NCBI GenBank assembly: GCA_016946835.1
Contig: JACVTC010000444.1
Coordinates: forward strand, 1-28,345
DNA: 28,345 nucleotides
DNA from: Neocallimastix lanati (nom. inval.)
Lineage: Eukaryota; Neocallimastigomycota; Neocallimastigomycetes; Neocallimastigales; Neocallimastigaceae
Direction: 5' to 3'
The position numbers and the translations under genes were made by a program. The notes beneath the pieces are model-generated. The model saw only the letters and a list, made by a program, of their open reading frames with translations, did not search any database and was not told the origin of the DNA. Positions 9,018 to 19,109 of this stretch are shown in pieces. Numbering within the stretch: the stretch's first letter is position 1; each line of letters starts with the position of its first letter.

Positions 9018-12000
9018 AGTCTGCCATCGTCCCAAAATAGTTGACTTAAAAGAAGATGATGATTATGAAGAAACTGCTGATTTCCAAGAAGGTACTACTA
9101 CGGATTATTACGAAGATTTTGATGATGATAAGTCGGATGGTTCCAAAGAATTGAATTACTTAGTAAACGTTATAAAGAGAAAGGCAAATCATAAAGATGA
9201 AGAGACTAGTGACCAAAGAGAAAAGAGGGTTCACCGTAGTCTAAGAGATGATCCTAAGCCAATAGTTACTCCAGGTTTACGAAAACAAAAAGAAAATCAA
9301 TTAAGGGGAACATCGCGACCAGTCAAAAAGCCAACAACTCAATTACATCCTTCGATTATGGTTCAACCTAGAATAGAAAAAGAAAAGAGAATTGAGAAAG
9401 AGCTAAGAGATAAGGAAAGAGCTAGTACTAGTACTTCTGTGGAAAATAATAATAATAATAGTAATGTTAATGTTATTAATGAAGAAACTTCTCAGGAAGA
9501 AAATAATTCTAAACAAACTTTAAATAAATTAATTCAAGAAAAATCATCAGAAAAGTCAACTGAAATTATGCCAACTAGAATTCCAAGAAGAATACAAATG
9601 CAAACTGATTGTGATAGTTATGACGTGATCAAAGATTTAAACTCCAGTAATTGCAATATTACATTTGGACAATTATTGGACGTTGCTCCAAAGATACGGT
9701 CTCAAGTATCACAAGGACTTAAATTAGAAAAGAATAATACTAAAATTTCAGGTGCAGTGGATAATATGTGTGCTACTACAATAATAACGAACAATATAGA
9801 TCATACATATAAAAGTAAACATCATGAACCACAAGAAGATGATATTGCTATGGTTGATGTAATAGTAGATGGAGTTCGTGGTAAGGCTTTAATAGATTCA
9901 TGTAGCAACTTAAGTATTATCACAAAGCAATTTTTAGATAAATTACCTTATCAGTATGAACCTATAGGAGTTAGTGCAGGACGAATACGTTTAGCAACAA
10001 TGAATGATGATTACTCAGAAGATGTGTTAATCAAAGTTCCCGTAAAAATTAATGAACTAGAACTACTTGTTACGTGTAGAATTATAGACAAGGAGGATCC
10101 ATTCTATGATATATTAATCAACCTCAAAACTCAAATTGATAACCAGTTATTTATTCATCCAATTAGATATAGTCTTTGTCGATTTAATGATCAAGGTTTA
10201 ATTGAAGAAATTGCACCTATTAATAATGAATATGATGACGAAGAAAAATTATTATGTGTAATCAAAGCATTGAATCACCAAGAAGCTAAGCAACAATTGA
10301 AAACGATTGAAGGATTACCACCCATAAAATATATATATAACACAGTTTTTCAAAGTACAATTAATTCAAATTATAGAGAAGCTATTACTAAATTACTTGA
10401 AGAATATATTGATATAATTGCAACTTCTTCTGAAGAATTAACACCTTCAGATTTATCACCACACAAAATTATTCTTAAGGAAGGAGTTAAACCTATTAAA
10501 CAAAAATTTTATCGACTTAGTAAATTAAAAACAGATATCTTAAAAGAAGAATTAACCAAACTCATATATAAACGATTAATTGAACCTTCATGTTCAGAAT
10601 GGTCATCACCAGTAGTACTTGTGCCTAAAAAGAACGGTAAATGGCGCCTGTGTATTGACTATAGGAAAGTAAATGAAGCAACTAAGAAGGATTCTTATTC
10701 TTTACCAAATATTGAGGAAATTTTTGATAGCTTAGATGGAGCAAAAATCTTCTCAACATTAGATCTTTATTCCGGTTATCATCAAATATTAATGGATGAT
10801 GATAGTGTTGAAATCACTACCTTTACAACTAAGTTCGGAAACTACCAATTCAAGGTAATGCCCTTCGGTTTAACAGGTGCTCCAGCTACATTCCAAAGAG
10901 AAATGAACCGTATACTATTTCCCTTAATAGGAAAATGCGTCTATAACTTTATCGATGATATTTTAATCTACTCAAGAACTGAAGAAGAACACCTAGAACA
11001 TCTTAAACAAGTCTTAGAAATATTCAAGGAACATAAGTTAAAAATCAATATCGAAAAGTGTTCTTTCATGCAAACTGAAGTAGAAGTACTTGGACATAAG
11101 GTATCCTCAGAAGGTTTAAGTCCATTGGAAAACAAAGTTGAAGCTATTAAAGAATGGAAGGCTCCCTCTAACATTCATGAACTTCGATCATTTTTAGGAG
11201 CCATTGGATATTATAGAAATTTTATTAAGGACTTTGCAAAAGTTACTGCTCCTCTCTGCACTCTATTAAGAAAAGGTATTAAGTTTGAATGGAAAAAGGA
11301 ACAAGAAGAAAGTTTTAAAATTCTTAAGGAAAGATTAATCAATGCCCCAATATTAAGATTTCCTAGATTTGATAGAGAATTTATTATAAGAACAGATGCT
11401 TCCTATGATGGAATAGGAGGTGTGCTTTTACAAAAGGATGATGAAACTGGAAAGGAGCATCCCGTTCATTATATTAGTAGAAGTTTATCTAAATCGGAAA
11501 AGAATTATGGAATTACGGATCTAGAAGGTGCTGCTCTAATTTACTGTATTAATAAATTAAAATCTTATATTATGGGAAATCCTAAGCAAACTATAGTATA
11601 TATAGATCATAGACCATTAATCGGATTACTTAAAAGTAAAGAACCACAAAATTCTCGTCATACTAGATGGTGTTTGACTGTCAGTATGTTAGGAATTGAT
11701 TTACGATATGAAACTGGAAAGAATAATGTTGTCGCAGATGCTTTATCAAGAATGAAAAATGAAAAAGAAAAAGTTGTCTTAACAACACAAATTATCAAGG
11801 AACAAGATGAAAACCTGCTTTCAAGAACCATTAAGGAATTTATTGAAGAAAAATTTACGACAATTGATGGTGTGGACTACTTTGTTGATGGCAATAATTA
11901 TAGAAAATTAGTTACAGATACAAAAGAAAAACTTCAATTAATTTTTCAAGCACACAGTATAGGACACGAAGGCTATTACAAGACATACCAACGTTTGAAA

Positions 12001-12972
12001 AAGAGCTACTATTGGAACAATATGGTTAATGACATTAAGCGAATTATAGGTAAATGTGAAAAATGTCAATTAAATAAATCTCAACCATACCCTGAACCAA
12101 CGGAAGATAAACCAACTGAAGTGGAAGGACCATTTACACACTTAGGATTGGACATTATAGGACCTCTAAGTAAAACCAGAAATAATAATCAATATATAAT
12201 CGTTGTTGTTGATTATTTTACTAAATGGGTTGAGGCAGAGCCCACTGAAAATGTTACTTCTCAGGATGTGATAAAATTTTTAATTAATGTATTTGCTCGA
12301 CACGGTGTACCTCAAATTATCACTACTGAAAATGGAACACAATTTACATCAGATATGACAAAAATCTTCCTTGATTTATATGATGTATATGTTAAATTTA
12401 TCACTCCATATCATCCTGAAAGCAATGGTTTAGTTGAGAATCGTAATAAAGAAATTGGAAAATTATTACGATTACTAGGACAACAACACAAAGAATGGGA
12501 TGAAATTTTACCATCTGCACTTTGGGCTTTAAGAACTACTAAAAACTCAATCACCAACCATTCAAGTTTTGAATTAGTTTATGGAAGGGAGGACCAACAA
12601 CCTTTTGACATTGCTGCCAGACCGACTAAGGGTATAAATAAGTCTTCTGACGAAATTCTACTGGAAAAATTTGTATCACACTACCAATGGGTAATGGAGG
12701 CCGCATCTAATATCAAAAATGCTTCGAAGTATTGGGCTACTAGGAGAGAAGAAAAGACCAGTATGAATCAAGCTAAAAGAATAAAACCAGGTGATTTAGT
12801 ACTAGTAAGAAACTTTAATCGAACTAAATTAGAACCTTACTTTGTTGGACCTATGAAAGTGGTAAAGAAACAATTCAATACAGTCACTTTAGCTGATCCT
12901 GCTACTAATATACAAATGAATCGTAATGTTCATTTGAAAAATATTGTCAAGTTTAACTCAGCTTCTACCTAG
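8971..12972 (+). CDS. pol: Element B pol: protease, RT, RNase H, integrase
   Basis: The frame is open from 8959 and would be entered by -1 slippage at 8971, giving 1333 codons; the first in-frame ATG lies well inside. A charged N-terminal stretch (to about 9830) precedes the protease (GKALIDSCSNLSIIT, Asp codon 9895-9897). RT follows (WRLCIDYRKVN, FSTLDLYSGYHQ, catalytic NFIDDILIYS at about 10945-10975), then RNase H (IIRTDASYDGIGG, YIDHRPL, VVADALSR). Integrase has HSIGH and CEKC zinc ligands, Asp in GLDIIGPL (12151-12153), TTENG at 12322-12333 where Asp is expected, and Glu in NGLVENR (12436-12438), then a GPY/F-like end (PYFVGPMKV). No chromodomain is seen. Two oddities are DSC in place of the usual DS/TG in the protease, and Glu for the second catalytic Asp of integrase. 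Elements A and C have Asp there. Confidence 0.95.
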   Translation, partial: PLKGSRSTPIVKKIASVCHRPKIVDLKEDDDYEETADFQEGTTTDYYEDFDDDKSDGSKELNYLVNVIKRKANHKDEETSDQREKRVHRSLRDDPKPIVTPGLRKQKENQLRGTSRPVKKPTTQLHPSIMVQPRIEKEKRIEKELRDKERASTSTSVENNNNNSNVNVINEETSQEENNSKQTLNKLIQEKSSEKSTEIMPTRIPRRIQMQTDCDSYDVIKDLNSSNCNITFGQLLDVAPKIRSQVSQGLKLEKNNTKISGAVDNMCATTIITNNIDHTYKSKHHEPQEDDIAMVDVIVDGVRGKALIDSCSNLSIITKQFLDKLPYQYEPIGVSAGRIRLATMNDDYSEDVLIKVPVKINELELLVTCRIIDKEDPFYDILINLKTQIDNQLFIHPIRYSLCRFNDQGLIEEIAPINNEYDDEEKLLCVIKALNHQEAKQQLKTIEGLPPIKYIYNTVFQSTINSNYREAITKLLEEYIDIIATSSEELTPSDLSPHKIILKEGVKPIKQKFYRLSKLKTDILKEELTKLIYKRLIEPSCSEWSSPVVLVPKKNGKWRLCIDYRKVNEATKKDSYSLPNIEEIFDSLDGAKIFSTLDLYSGYHQILMDDDSVEITTFTTKFGNYQFKVMPFGLTGAPATFQREMNRILFPLIGKCVYNFIDDILIYSRTEEEHLEHLKQVLEIFKEHKLKINIEKCSFMQTEVEVLGHKVSSEGLSPLENKVEAIKEWKAPSNIHELRSFLGAIGYYRNFIKDFAKVTAPLCTLLRKGIKFEWKKEQEESFKILKERLINAPILRFPRFDREFIIRTDASYDGIGGVLLQKDDETGKEHPVHYISRSLSKSEKNYGITDLEGAALIYCINKLKSYIMGNPKQTIVYIDHRPLIGLLKSKEPQNSRHTRWCLTVSMLGIDLRYETGKNNVVADALSRMKNEKEKVVLTTQIIKEQDENLLSRTIKEFIEEKFTTIDGVDYFVDGNNYRKLVTDTKEKLQLIFQAHSIGHEGYYKTYQRLKKSYYWNNMVNDIKRIIGKCEKCQLNKSQPYPEPTEDKPTEVEGPFTHLGLDIIGPLSKTRNNNQYIIVVVDYFTKWVEAEPTENVTSQDVIKFLINVFARHGVPQIITTENGTQFTSDMTKIFLDLYDVYVKFITPYHPESNGLVENRNKEIGKLLRLLGQQHKEWDEILPSALWALRTTKNSITNHSSFELVYGREDQQPFDIAARPTKGINKSSDEILLEKFVSHYQWVMEAASNIKNASKYWATRREEKTSMNQAKRIKPGDLVLVRNFNRTKLEPYFVGPMKVVKKQFNTVTLADPATNIQMNRNVHLKNIVKFNSAST

Positions 12973-12995
12973 CTTGAGTCTTAGCGGGGGCATCT
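12956..12995 (+). promoter_or_regulatory. Element B polypurine tract with hairpin upstream
   Basis: ACTCAGCT (12956-12963) and AGCTTGAGT (12971-12979) pair with one bulge around a 7-nt loop that spans the pol stop codon. The tract AGCGGGGG (12983-12990) and GCATC follow, and the 3' LTR starts at 12996. Element A has the same stem, and D has a different stem in the same position. Confidence 0.75.
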
Positions 12996-13781
12996 TAATA
13001 CAGAATGAACAAATAATACTAATTGTGCTAGAATAATATAAATTATTCTAACCTTATAGATTATTCTATTCTATATAATTGGAACTTTCCAATATTCTTC
13101 AAATATTACTAAATAGAAATCTTAAGTTAATAAATCACTAATTAACTTATAATTCCTTTTTGAATTATCGATCCGATTCCATTATAATGTATTAAAAACC
13201 TTTAGCCAAGAATATTGTCCTTGCCCACTTAATATATTAATATTATATTTCTTTTGTATTATGTTATATTGAAAATAATCAAATCTATTTAATTAGTTAT
13301 TAAAATTTTCGTTATCAATTTAAATTTATTTTAATTACTAAATTTAACTAAACCACAATAAAATATTCTGTATAATCTCTTTATTTTTATTTTATATATA
13401 TTAGTATTAAACTATTATTAAATAATTAATAATTCAATAATATATAACTACTATTTATAACAATAATATTATTAACTAAAATAATAATTCAATTTCAATT
13501 TAAATGTTTTATTTATAAAAATAATTAGTAATTAGTTTATTAAAAAAATAGTTAGGCTTTACAAATTTTAATTTGATAAAAAAATATAAATACATGTAAT
13601 TTTAGTGAAATAAAATATAATCAATAACTTACTTTTATTAAATAAATAATTATATTATTATTTTTCTTTTATAAATTTAAATAAATAAATATTGATTTTA
13701 AAACAAATTATTTTTTTTTATTGTAATTTAATTATTTGTGTTAATTATTATTATATTCCTAAAACTATATGAACCATACCA
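12996..13781 (+). repeat. LTR B3: 3' LTR of element B (786 bp)
   Basis: It is the same length as LTR B2, with a single difference noticed. It ends CATACCA, followed by GCTG and the start of LTR C1. Confidence 0.93.
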
Positions 13782-13785
13782 GCTG

Positions 13786-14419
13786 TGATAAATAATAATA
13801 ATATATATTAAGAAATAGTAAAAGATTTTATAATATTTTAAATATTAAAATAATTAAATAGTAATAACTTAATAATAATCTTGTTCATAATATTAAATAA
13901 TTATAATAATTTTTATTATTATAATAATATTATTTAATAATAATATTTATATACATTTGATTGGAAAATATAGTTACACCAACTATAATAATAATATAAA
14001 TATAAAATTTTTTATATGGAATAATTAGTTCTTTAGAAATTAATTTATAAAATAATTATGAAATTTATTAAGAGAATTTATTTAGAAAAATAATGAATTA
14101 TAACAATTAAAAATATTTCTCAACGTTGTATAATCAACTATAAAAATATTAAATAAAAATTATTATTATAACAAATATATAAAGTTATAAACTATATTAT
14201 TTATATTATAGTATTTAACTATTTTAATTATTTATAAAAAGAATTATAATATTTAATATATAGATTAAATATTATATAAATTTTTAATAAAACATTTTTT
14301 TTAAAATAATTAAGTAAATTTAAATATTAAATATCGGTAAAACTTGTTAAAATAAAACAAGGTAAAACGATATAAAATAAGTTTAAGAAAATAAAATAAA
14401 TAATACCTTAAACTTATTA
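13786..14419 (+). repeat. LTR C1: 5' LTR of element C (634 bp)
   Basis: It starts TGATAAATAAT and ends AAACTTATTA. At the 3' end AATAAGTTTAAG (14376-14387) and CTTAAACTTATT (14407-14418) form a perfect 12-bp inverted repeat with a 19-nt loop, also present in the right copy. The end base is uncertain by one position. Confidence 0.9.
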
Positions 14420-14421
14420 AG

Positions 14422-14512
14422 TGGTGGAGAACCTCATTCTACTCCCGGGAAAGCAAATTCCTTGAACATTTTTTTATTATTACATTTTTAAACCCATTTC
14501 TTGTATTTCAAA
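14422..14512 (+). promoter_or_regulatory. Element C primer binding site and short leader
   Basis: TGGTGGAGAACCTC begins 2 nt after the LTR, the usual spacing. It shares TGGTGGAGA with the sites of the other elements and then diverges, so a different tRNA is probably used; I could not identify it. Only about 90 nt separate it from the gag ATG, with no folded block like that of element B. Confidence 0.7.
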
Positions 14513-15364
14513 ATGAGTAGTAGTTCTAGTAAATCTGTTAAAGATGACTATGAAAAGGCTTCTAATATGGCAAAGGATATTGAAGCTTTAGGTGCCAAGA
14601 ACACAAAATTTTTCAGATGGAAAATGGAACTGGAAGACATTTTCGAAGATCTTAATCTATCTGAAAAAGAAAAGAAAAGAATCAGTATTTCTACTACCAC
14701 CGGCAAATTAAAAGAGTCTTGTACAAATATTTACTTTCAGAACAAAAAGTTATCCTTTGAGGAGTTTACTTCAAAGATTGAAAAATTAATTGATAATGGT
14801 AAATCATCAATTAAGAACCTTTCAAAACTCGAAAATATTAAAATTTCTAATTTAACAGTTAATGAATTTAACAGTGAATATAGTGACTTGCTACATGGAA
14901 TATCTGATAGAGACAAACCATCTGTTGAAAGACAGATATTCCTGTACACTAAAGCCTTTAAAAGAAGAACACCAATTTTTAATATTCTTTTAAATAAACA
15001 ACCAAAATCCTTAGAAGATGCCATGAATTATGCTTTAAAAGCTGAAGAAACCATTAATGAATATGAGAGTGACGACGAAAGTGATTTTTACAAATCTAAA
15101 AAGAGAACCAACTTTTCAAGAAGAAGACAGTCAAATTCTAATAACTCAAGACTTTTCGAAAATAAAGACAAGAATGAAAAATCAAAACAATCAAAAGAAG
15201 AATCCGATTTAGAAGCCCTCACCAAGAGTTTTGCCGAAATGAAGATTCATGTATGTCATCGTTGTAATCAGAAAGGTCACGAAGAACGCTATTGTCCTAA
15301 CGAAATGACTGATCTCAACAAAGCTATTGCTTCTATTCTATCCTTACAAGACCATTTAAATTAA
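14513..15364 (+). CDS. gag: Element C gag (capsid and nucleocapsid)
   Basis: Gag would assemble the particle and bind element RNA. ATG 14513 is the first start after the primer site and gives 283 residues beginning MSSSSSKSV. The N-terminal two thirds are helical and capsid-like (TKFFRWKMELEDIFEDLNL, TVNEFNSEYSDLL, SLEDAMNYALKAEET). A basic Ser/Asn/Lys-rich linker follows (about residues 195-230). The C-terminus has one zinc knuckle CHRCNQKGHEERYC (CX2CX4HX4C). The frame is intact to TAA 15362-15364. Its last codons CAT TTA AAT overlap pol and contain the slippery site. It is only distantly similar to element B gag, but the layout is the same. Confidence 0.92.
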   Translation: MSSSSSKSVKDDYEKASNMAKDIEALGAKNTKFFRWKMELEDIFEDLNLSEKEKKRISISTTTGKLKESCTNIYFQNKKLSFEEFTSKIEKLIDNGKSSIKNLSKLENIKISNLTVNEFNSEYSDLLHGISDRDKPSVERQIFLYTKAFKRRTPIFNILLNKQPKSLEDAMNYALKAEETINEYESDDESDFYKSKKRTNFSRRRQSNSNNSRLFENKDKNEKSKQSKEESDLEALTKSFAEMKIHVCHRCNQKGHEERYCPNEMTDLNKAIASILSLQDHLN

Positions 15365-15409
15365 TTAAGGGAAGTTCTCAATCTTCCCACCATATAAATA
15401 AAATTGAGA
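15355..15409 (+). promoter_or_regulatory. Programmed -1 frameshift signal of element C (slippery site plus pseudoknot)
   Basis: T TTA AAT (15355-15361) lies in gag phase, directly before the stop. After 7 nt, stem 1 is GGGAAG (15369-15374)/CTTCCC (15383-15388). The loop TCTCAAT (15376-15382) pairs with ATTGAGA (15403-15409) as a 7-bp stem 2. Loop 1 is one nt, there is no junction base, and loop 3 is 14 nt. The geometry is nearly the same as in element B while both stems have different sequences. Confidence 0.82.
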
Positions 15410-15748
15410 CCTTCTCGGATAATGATACAGACACTGATGATAACTATTATGACTCAAAGGTCGATTATAAAAATCATAAAAATATGTTAGAAGATCACAT
15501 GACTGAAAATTTAGAAAAAAAAATTTTCCAAAATGATTTTTACCAATCAGAAAATGAGTATTCTTCAGAAAATGAGTATTCTTCAGAAAATTCTGATATT
15601 CTTGATTCTGATGATTCTACCACAGATCACGTGACTTCTTCAACCAATAAAAATGATATCAAAAACCTTATCTACGCTATCAAGAGAAAAGTTTCTGAAA
15701 CAAATTTTGAGAAAGATCACGTGAGTAATAAAAATAGTATAAACAAAA
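15361..15748 (+). pseudogene. pol: Element C pol, N-terminal part, cut by the MULE insertion
   Basis: This is the -1 frame entered by slippage after gag. It is open from 15355 up to the MULE at 15749. It encodes a low-complexity acidic region with a short repeat (SENEYSSENEYSSEN at about 15550-15595) and then IKNLIYAIKRKVSE, which resembles LVNVIKRKA in element B pol. No catalytic domain is present here. Beyond 15748 the reading frame runs into transposon sequence and stops at 15832-15834. Taking out the MULE and one target copy restores the same frame into 21520 onward, so this was one gene before the insertion. Confidence 0.85.
15740..15748 (+). repeat. Left target-site duplication of the MULE
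   Basis: TAAACAAAA (9 bp) is repeated exactly at 21511-21519. A length of 9 bp is typical of Mutator-like elements. Confidence 0.92.
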
Positions 15749-15834
15749 GGGGGTGGTGCGTTTCGGAATGTGGCTTTAAATATTTTTACATAAATTTTCA
15801 TTTCGGAATGTGGCTTATATTATTTTTTTTATAA

Positions 15835-16270
15835 ATTTTTATTTATGAATATAATATTTAAATATTAAAATAAAATGGCACATATAATTTCTTTGAAAAA
15901 ATAATTATTAAAAATATTTAAAATGTGATATATTTCAAAAAAAATAATGATTTACATTCGCCATATTCTGAAAATTTTTATTTATTTATTAATTTATTCA
16001 TTTAATTATTTAATAATAATATTTAATAATATTTCTTTTTATACTATTTTCTAATTATAAAGTTTGTTTATTATATGGAAATATAATAATTTACATTAAT
16101 TTAAAATACTGTAAAAATTATAATAAAATTCATGTTAATATATATGAATATGCTATATCATTTATTTATTATATAATTTATTTGTTGCTAAATTCAGTTT
16201 TTATATTAATTTCATATCAATATCTTATTTATTTTATTTTATCATATTATATATTATTATTTCACTGCAT
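15835..16270. other. AT-rich left arm of the MULE, no gene seen
   Basis: I see no coding sequence here. Around 15956-15970, ATTCGCCATATTCTG read on the other strand (CAGAATATGGCGAAT) resembles the subterminal motif CGGAATGTGGCTT, so it may be a degenerate inverted copy. Confidence 0.5.
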
Positions 16271-17330
16271 ATTTATTTTATTTTATTTTATTTTATTTTA
16301 TTTCGATTGATACTTGCAATTTATTATAATTCACATATTTATTTTATTTTATTAGTACTTGTATTTTTATTATAATTCAAATATTTATTTTGTTTTATTT
16401 TATTTTATTTTTATTAATACTTGTATTTTTATTATAATTCAAATAATTTTTTTATTTTATTTTATTTTATTTTATTTTATTTTATTTTTATTAATACTTT
16501 ATTCCTTTATATTACTTCACTATTTTATTTTATTTTATTTTATTTTATTTTATTTTATTTTATTTTATTTTATTTTATTTTATTTTATTTTATTTTATTT
16601 TATTTTATTTTATTTTATTTTATTTTATTTTATTTTATTTTATTTTATTTTATTTTATTTTTATTAATACTTTATTCTTTAATATTACTTCACTATTTAT
16701 TTTATTTTATTTCTTTTATTTTATTTTATTTTATTTTATTTTTATTAATACTTTATTCTTTAATATTACTTCACTATTTATTTTATTTTATTTTATTTTT
16801 ATTAATACTTTATTCCTTTATATTACTTCACTATTTTATTTTATTTTATTTTATTTTATTTTATTTTATTTTATTTTATTTTATTTTATTTTATTTTATT
16901 TTATTTTATTTTATTTTATTTTATTTTATTTTATTTTATTTTTATTTTATTTTATTTTATTTTATTTTATTTTTATTAATACTTTATTCTTTAATATTAC
17001 TTCACTATTTATTTTATTTTATTTCTTTTATTTTATTTTATTTTATTTTATTTTTATTAATACTTTATTCTTTAATATTACTTCACTATTTATTTTATTT
17101 TATTTTATTTTTATTAATACTTTATTCTTTAATATTACTTCACTATTTATTTTATTTTATTTCTTTTATTTTATTTTATTTTATTTTATTTTATTTTATT
17201 TTATTTCTTTTATTTTATTTTATTTTATTTTATTTTATTTTATTTTATTTTATTTTATTTTATTTTATTTTATTTTATTTTATTTTATTTTATTTTATTT
17301 TATTTTATTTTATTTTATTTTATTTTATTT
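16271..17330. repeat. (TTTTA)n pentanucleotide array with an interspersed 35-40 bp motif
   Basis: Long uninterrupted TTTTA tracts (for example 16524-16660 and 16833-16940) are broken about seven times by a unit TTATTAATACTTTATTC(C)TTTA, then ATATTACTTCACTATTT, at about 16487, 16661, 16742, 16799, 16972, 17056 and 17112. A related longer version begins near 16423. Because the period (5) is not a multiple of 3 and lacks stops in this orientation, long meaningless open frames appear. Confidence 0.9.
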
Positions 17331-18245
17331 TATTCAATCTGTACTTCATATTTATATTTCAACTATTTATTTTATTTTATTTTATTTTATTTTATTCATT
17401 CTGTACTTCATATTTATATTTCAACTATTTATTTTATTTTATTCATTCTGTATTTCATATTTATATTTCAACTATTTATTTTATTTTATTCAATCTGTAC
17501 TTTATATTTATATTTCAACTATTAATTTTATTTTATTCATCCTGTACTTTATATTTATATTTCAACTATTTATTTTATTTTATTCAATCTGTACTTCATA
17601 TTTTTATTTCAACTATTTATTTTATTTTATTTTATTCAATCTGTACTTTATATTTATATTTCAACTATTAATTTTATTTTATTCATCCTGTACTTTATAT
17701 TTATATTTCAACTATTTATTTTATTTTATTCATTCTGTACTTCATATTTATATTTCAACTATTTATTTTATTTTATTCAATCTGTACTTTATATTTATAT
17801 TTCAACTATTTATTTTATTTTATTCATTCTGTACTTCATATTTATATTTCAACTATTTATTTTATTTTATTCAATCTGTACTTCATATTTATATTTCAAC
17901 TATTTATTTTATTTTATTCATCCTGTACTTTATATTTATATTTCAACTATTTATTTTATTTTATTCATTCTGTACTTCATATTTATATTTCAACTATTTA
18001 TTTTATTTTATTCAATCTGTACTTCATATTTATATTTCAACTATTTATTTTATTTTATTCATTCTGTATTTCATATTTATATTTCAACTATTTATTTTAT
18101 TTTATTCAATCTGTACTTCATATTTATATTTCAACTATTTATTTTATTTTATTCATTCTGTATTTCATATTTATATTTCAACTATTTATTTTATTTTATT
18201 CAATTTGTACTTTATATTTATATTTCAACTATTTATTTTATTTTA
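17331..18245. repeat. Minisatellite, about 19 copies of a 47-bp unit
   Basis: The unit contains CTGTACTTCATATTTATATT, then TCAACTATTTATTTTATTTTATTC. Copies alternate among CAATCTGTAC, CATTCTGTA(C/T) and CATCCTGTAC, which suggests larger blocks were duplicated (the pattern repeats between about 17490-17690 and 17780-18010). Units are nearly contiguous with no unique spacers. Confidence 0.9.
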
Positions 18246-19109
18246 TTTTATTTTATATACTTATACTTCTATATTATTACATTCTATATTTTTTTCATTT
18301 TATTTTTAAATATTCTTTTTAAAATTCTTATTTCCTTTTTAATATTTTTTTATCTAATATTTTAAATAAATTTTATATAATACGAAAATCTTTTTTACTC
18401 AGGAGCATTATATTTAACTTGATAAGGAAAGATTATTTGAAAATTTAATTATAAATATTAAATTAAAACTTTTTTTAGTAATAGTAATAATAACAATAAC
18501 ATTTTTAAACATAAATTTCTATTAAATAATAAATAAATTATTTTAGATATTTATATTATACAAATCTAATAAACTAACAAAAAGAGCATTACTATTTTTA
18601 CAAATAGTAAAGTTTTTTTAGAAAGCCTGATAGAAATAATTTAAAATATTAATTATTTTCTTTTATAAGTATTATAATACTTAAATATCATTATATATAT
18701 TTAAAATGTATATTTGAATATTTATTAAAAATATGAAATATACATTAAATATATTTTTAAAAAATATATTAATTTAATAATTGGTTTATTTTATAAAAAT
18801 TATTTATTTATTTATTAATTTACTACAATATAAAATAAAAATAATGAGAAATGCAATACATTCATATTTTTAATATTTTATAATACTAATATATAATAAT
18901 AAAGACATCTTTTAATTTTATTTAATAATATTTAATTAAGTAAAAAATATTTAAAATAAATTTATAAAAAAAATTTTTTTTTAATATTTTTAAGCTAACC
19001 CTATCAATAAATATTAAATAAATTTAAATATTGAATTTCTTATTAAATAAAAAAATTTAATTTTCAATTAATTGTAATTATGATTTTGAAAGGATTTTAA
19101 TAATTATTT
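18246..19109. other. AT-rich stretch between minisatellite and transposase, no gene seen
   Basis: Nothing coding is visible. A perfect hairpin TTACTATTT/AAATAGTAA occurs at 18589-18610. GAGCATTA occurs twice, at about 18402 and 18584. It would be the 3' flank of the transposase transcript. Confidence 0.5.

Larger units (their letters stand above)
6772..13781 (+). mobile_element. Element B: full-length Ty3/gypsy LTR retrotransposon (7010 bp)
   Basis: LTRs at 6772-7557 and 12996-13781 are both 786 bp, with one difference noticed (T/C in CTTT(C/T)TAATATTC or its counterpart near the start). GCTG flanks both sides (6768-6771 and 13782-13785). The order is LTR, primer binding site, structured leader, gag, frameshift signal, pol (PR-RT-RNaseH-IN), hairpin, polypurine tract, LTR. 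The PR-RT-RH-IN order places it in Ty3/gypsy. Gag carries a one-base frameshift, and two catalytic residues in pol look altered (see findings), so this copy may be inactive despite its youth. Confidence 0.94.

Noticed and set aside
16359-17671. Long plus-strand open frames (102 and 416 codons) of Phe/Tyr/Ile/Leu
   Set aside because: They are translations of (TTTTA)n and minisatellite repeats, with no start context or domain.
17331-18245. Regular 47-bp repeats considered as a CRISPR array
   Set aside because: There are no unique spacers, the units are contiguous and AT-rich, no cas genes are present, and the context is a eukaryotic transposon.
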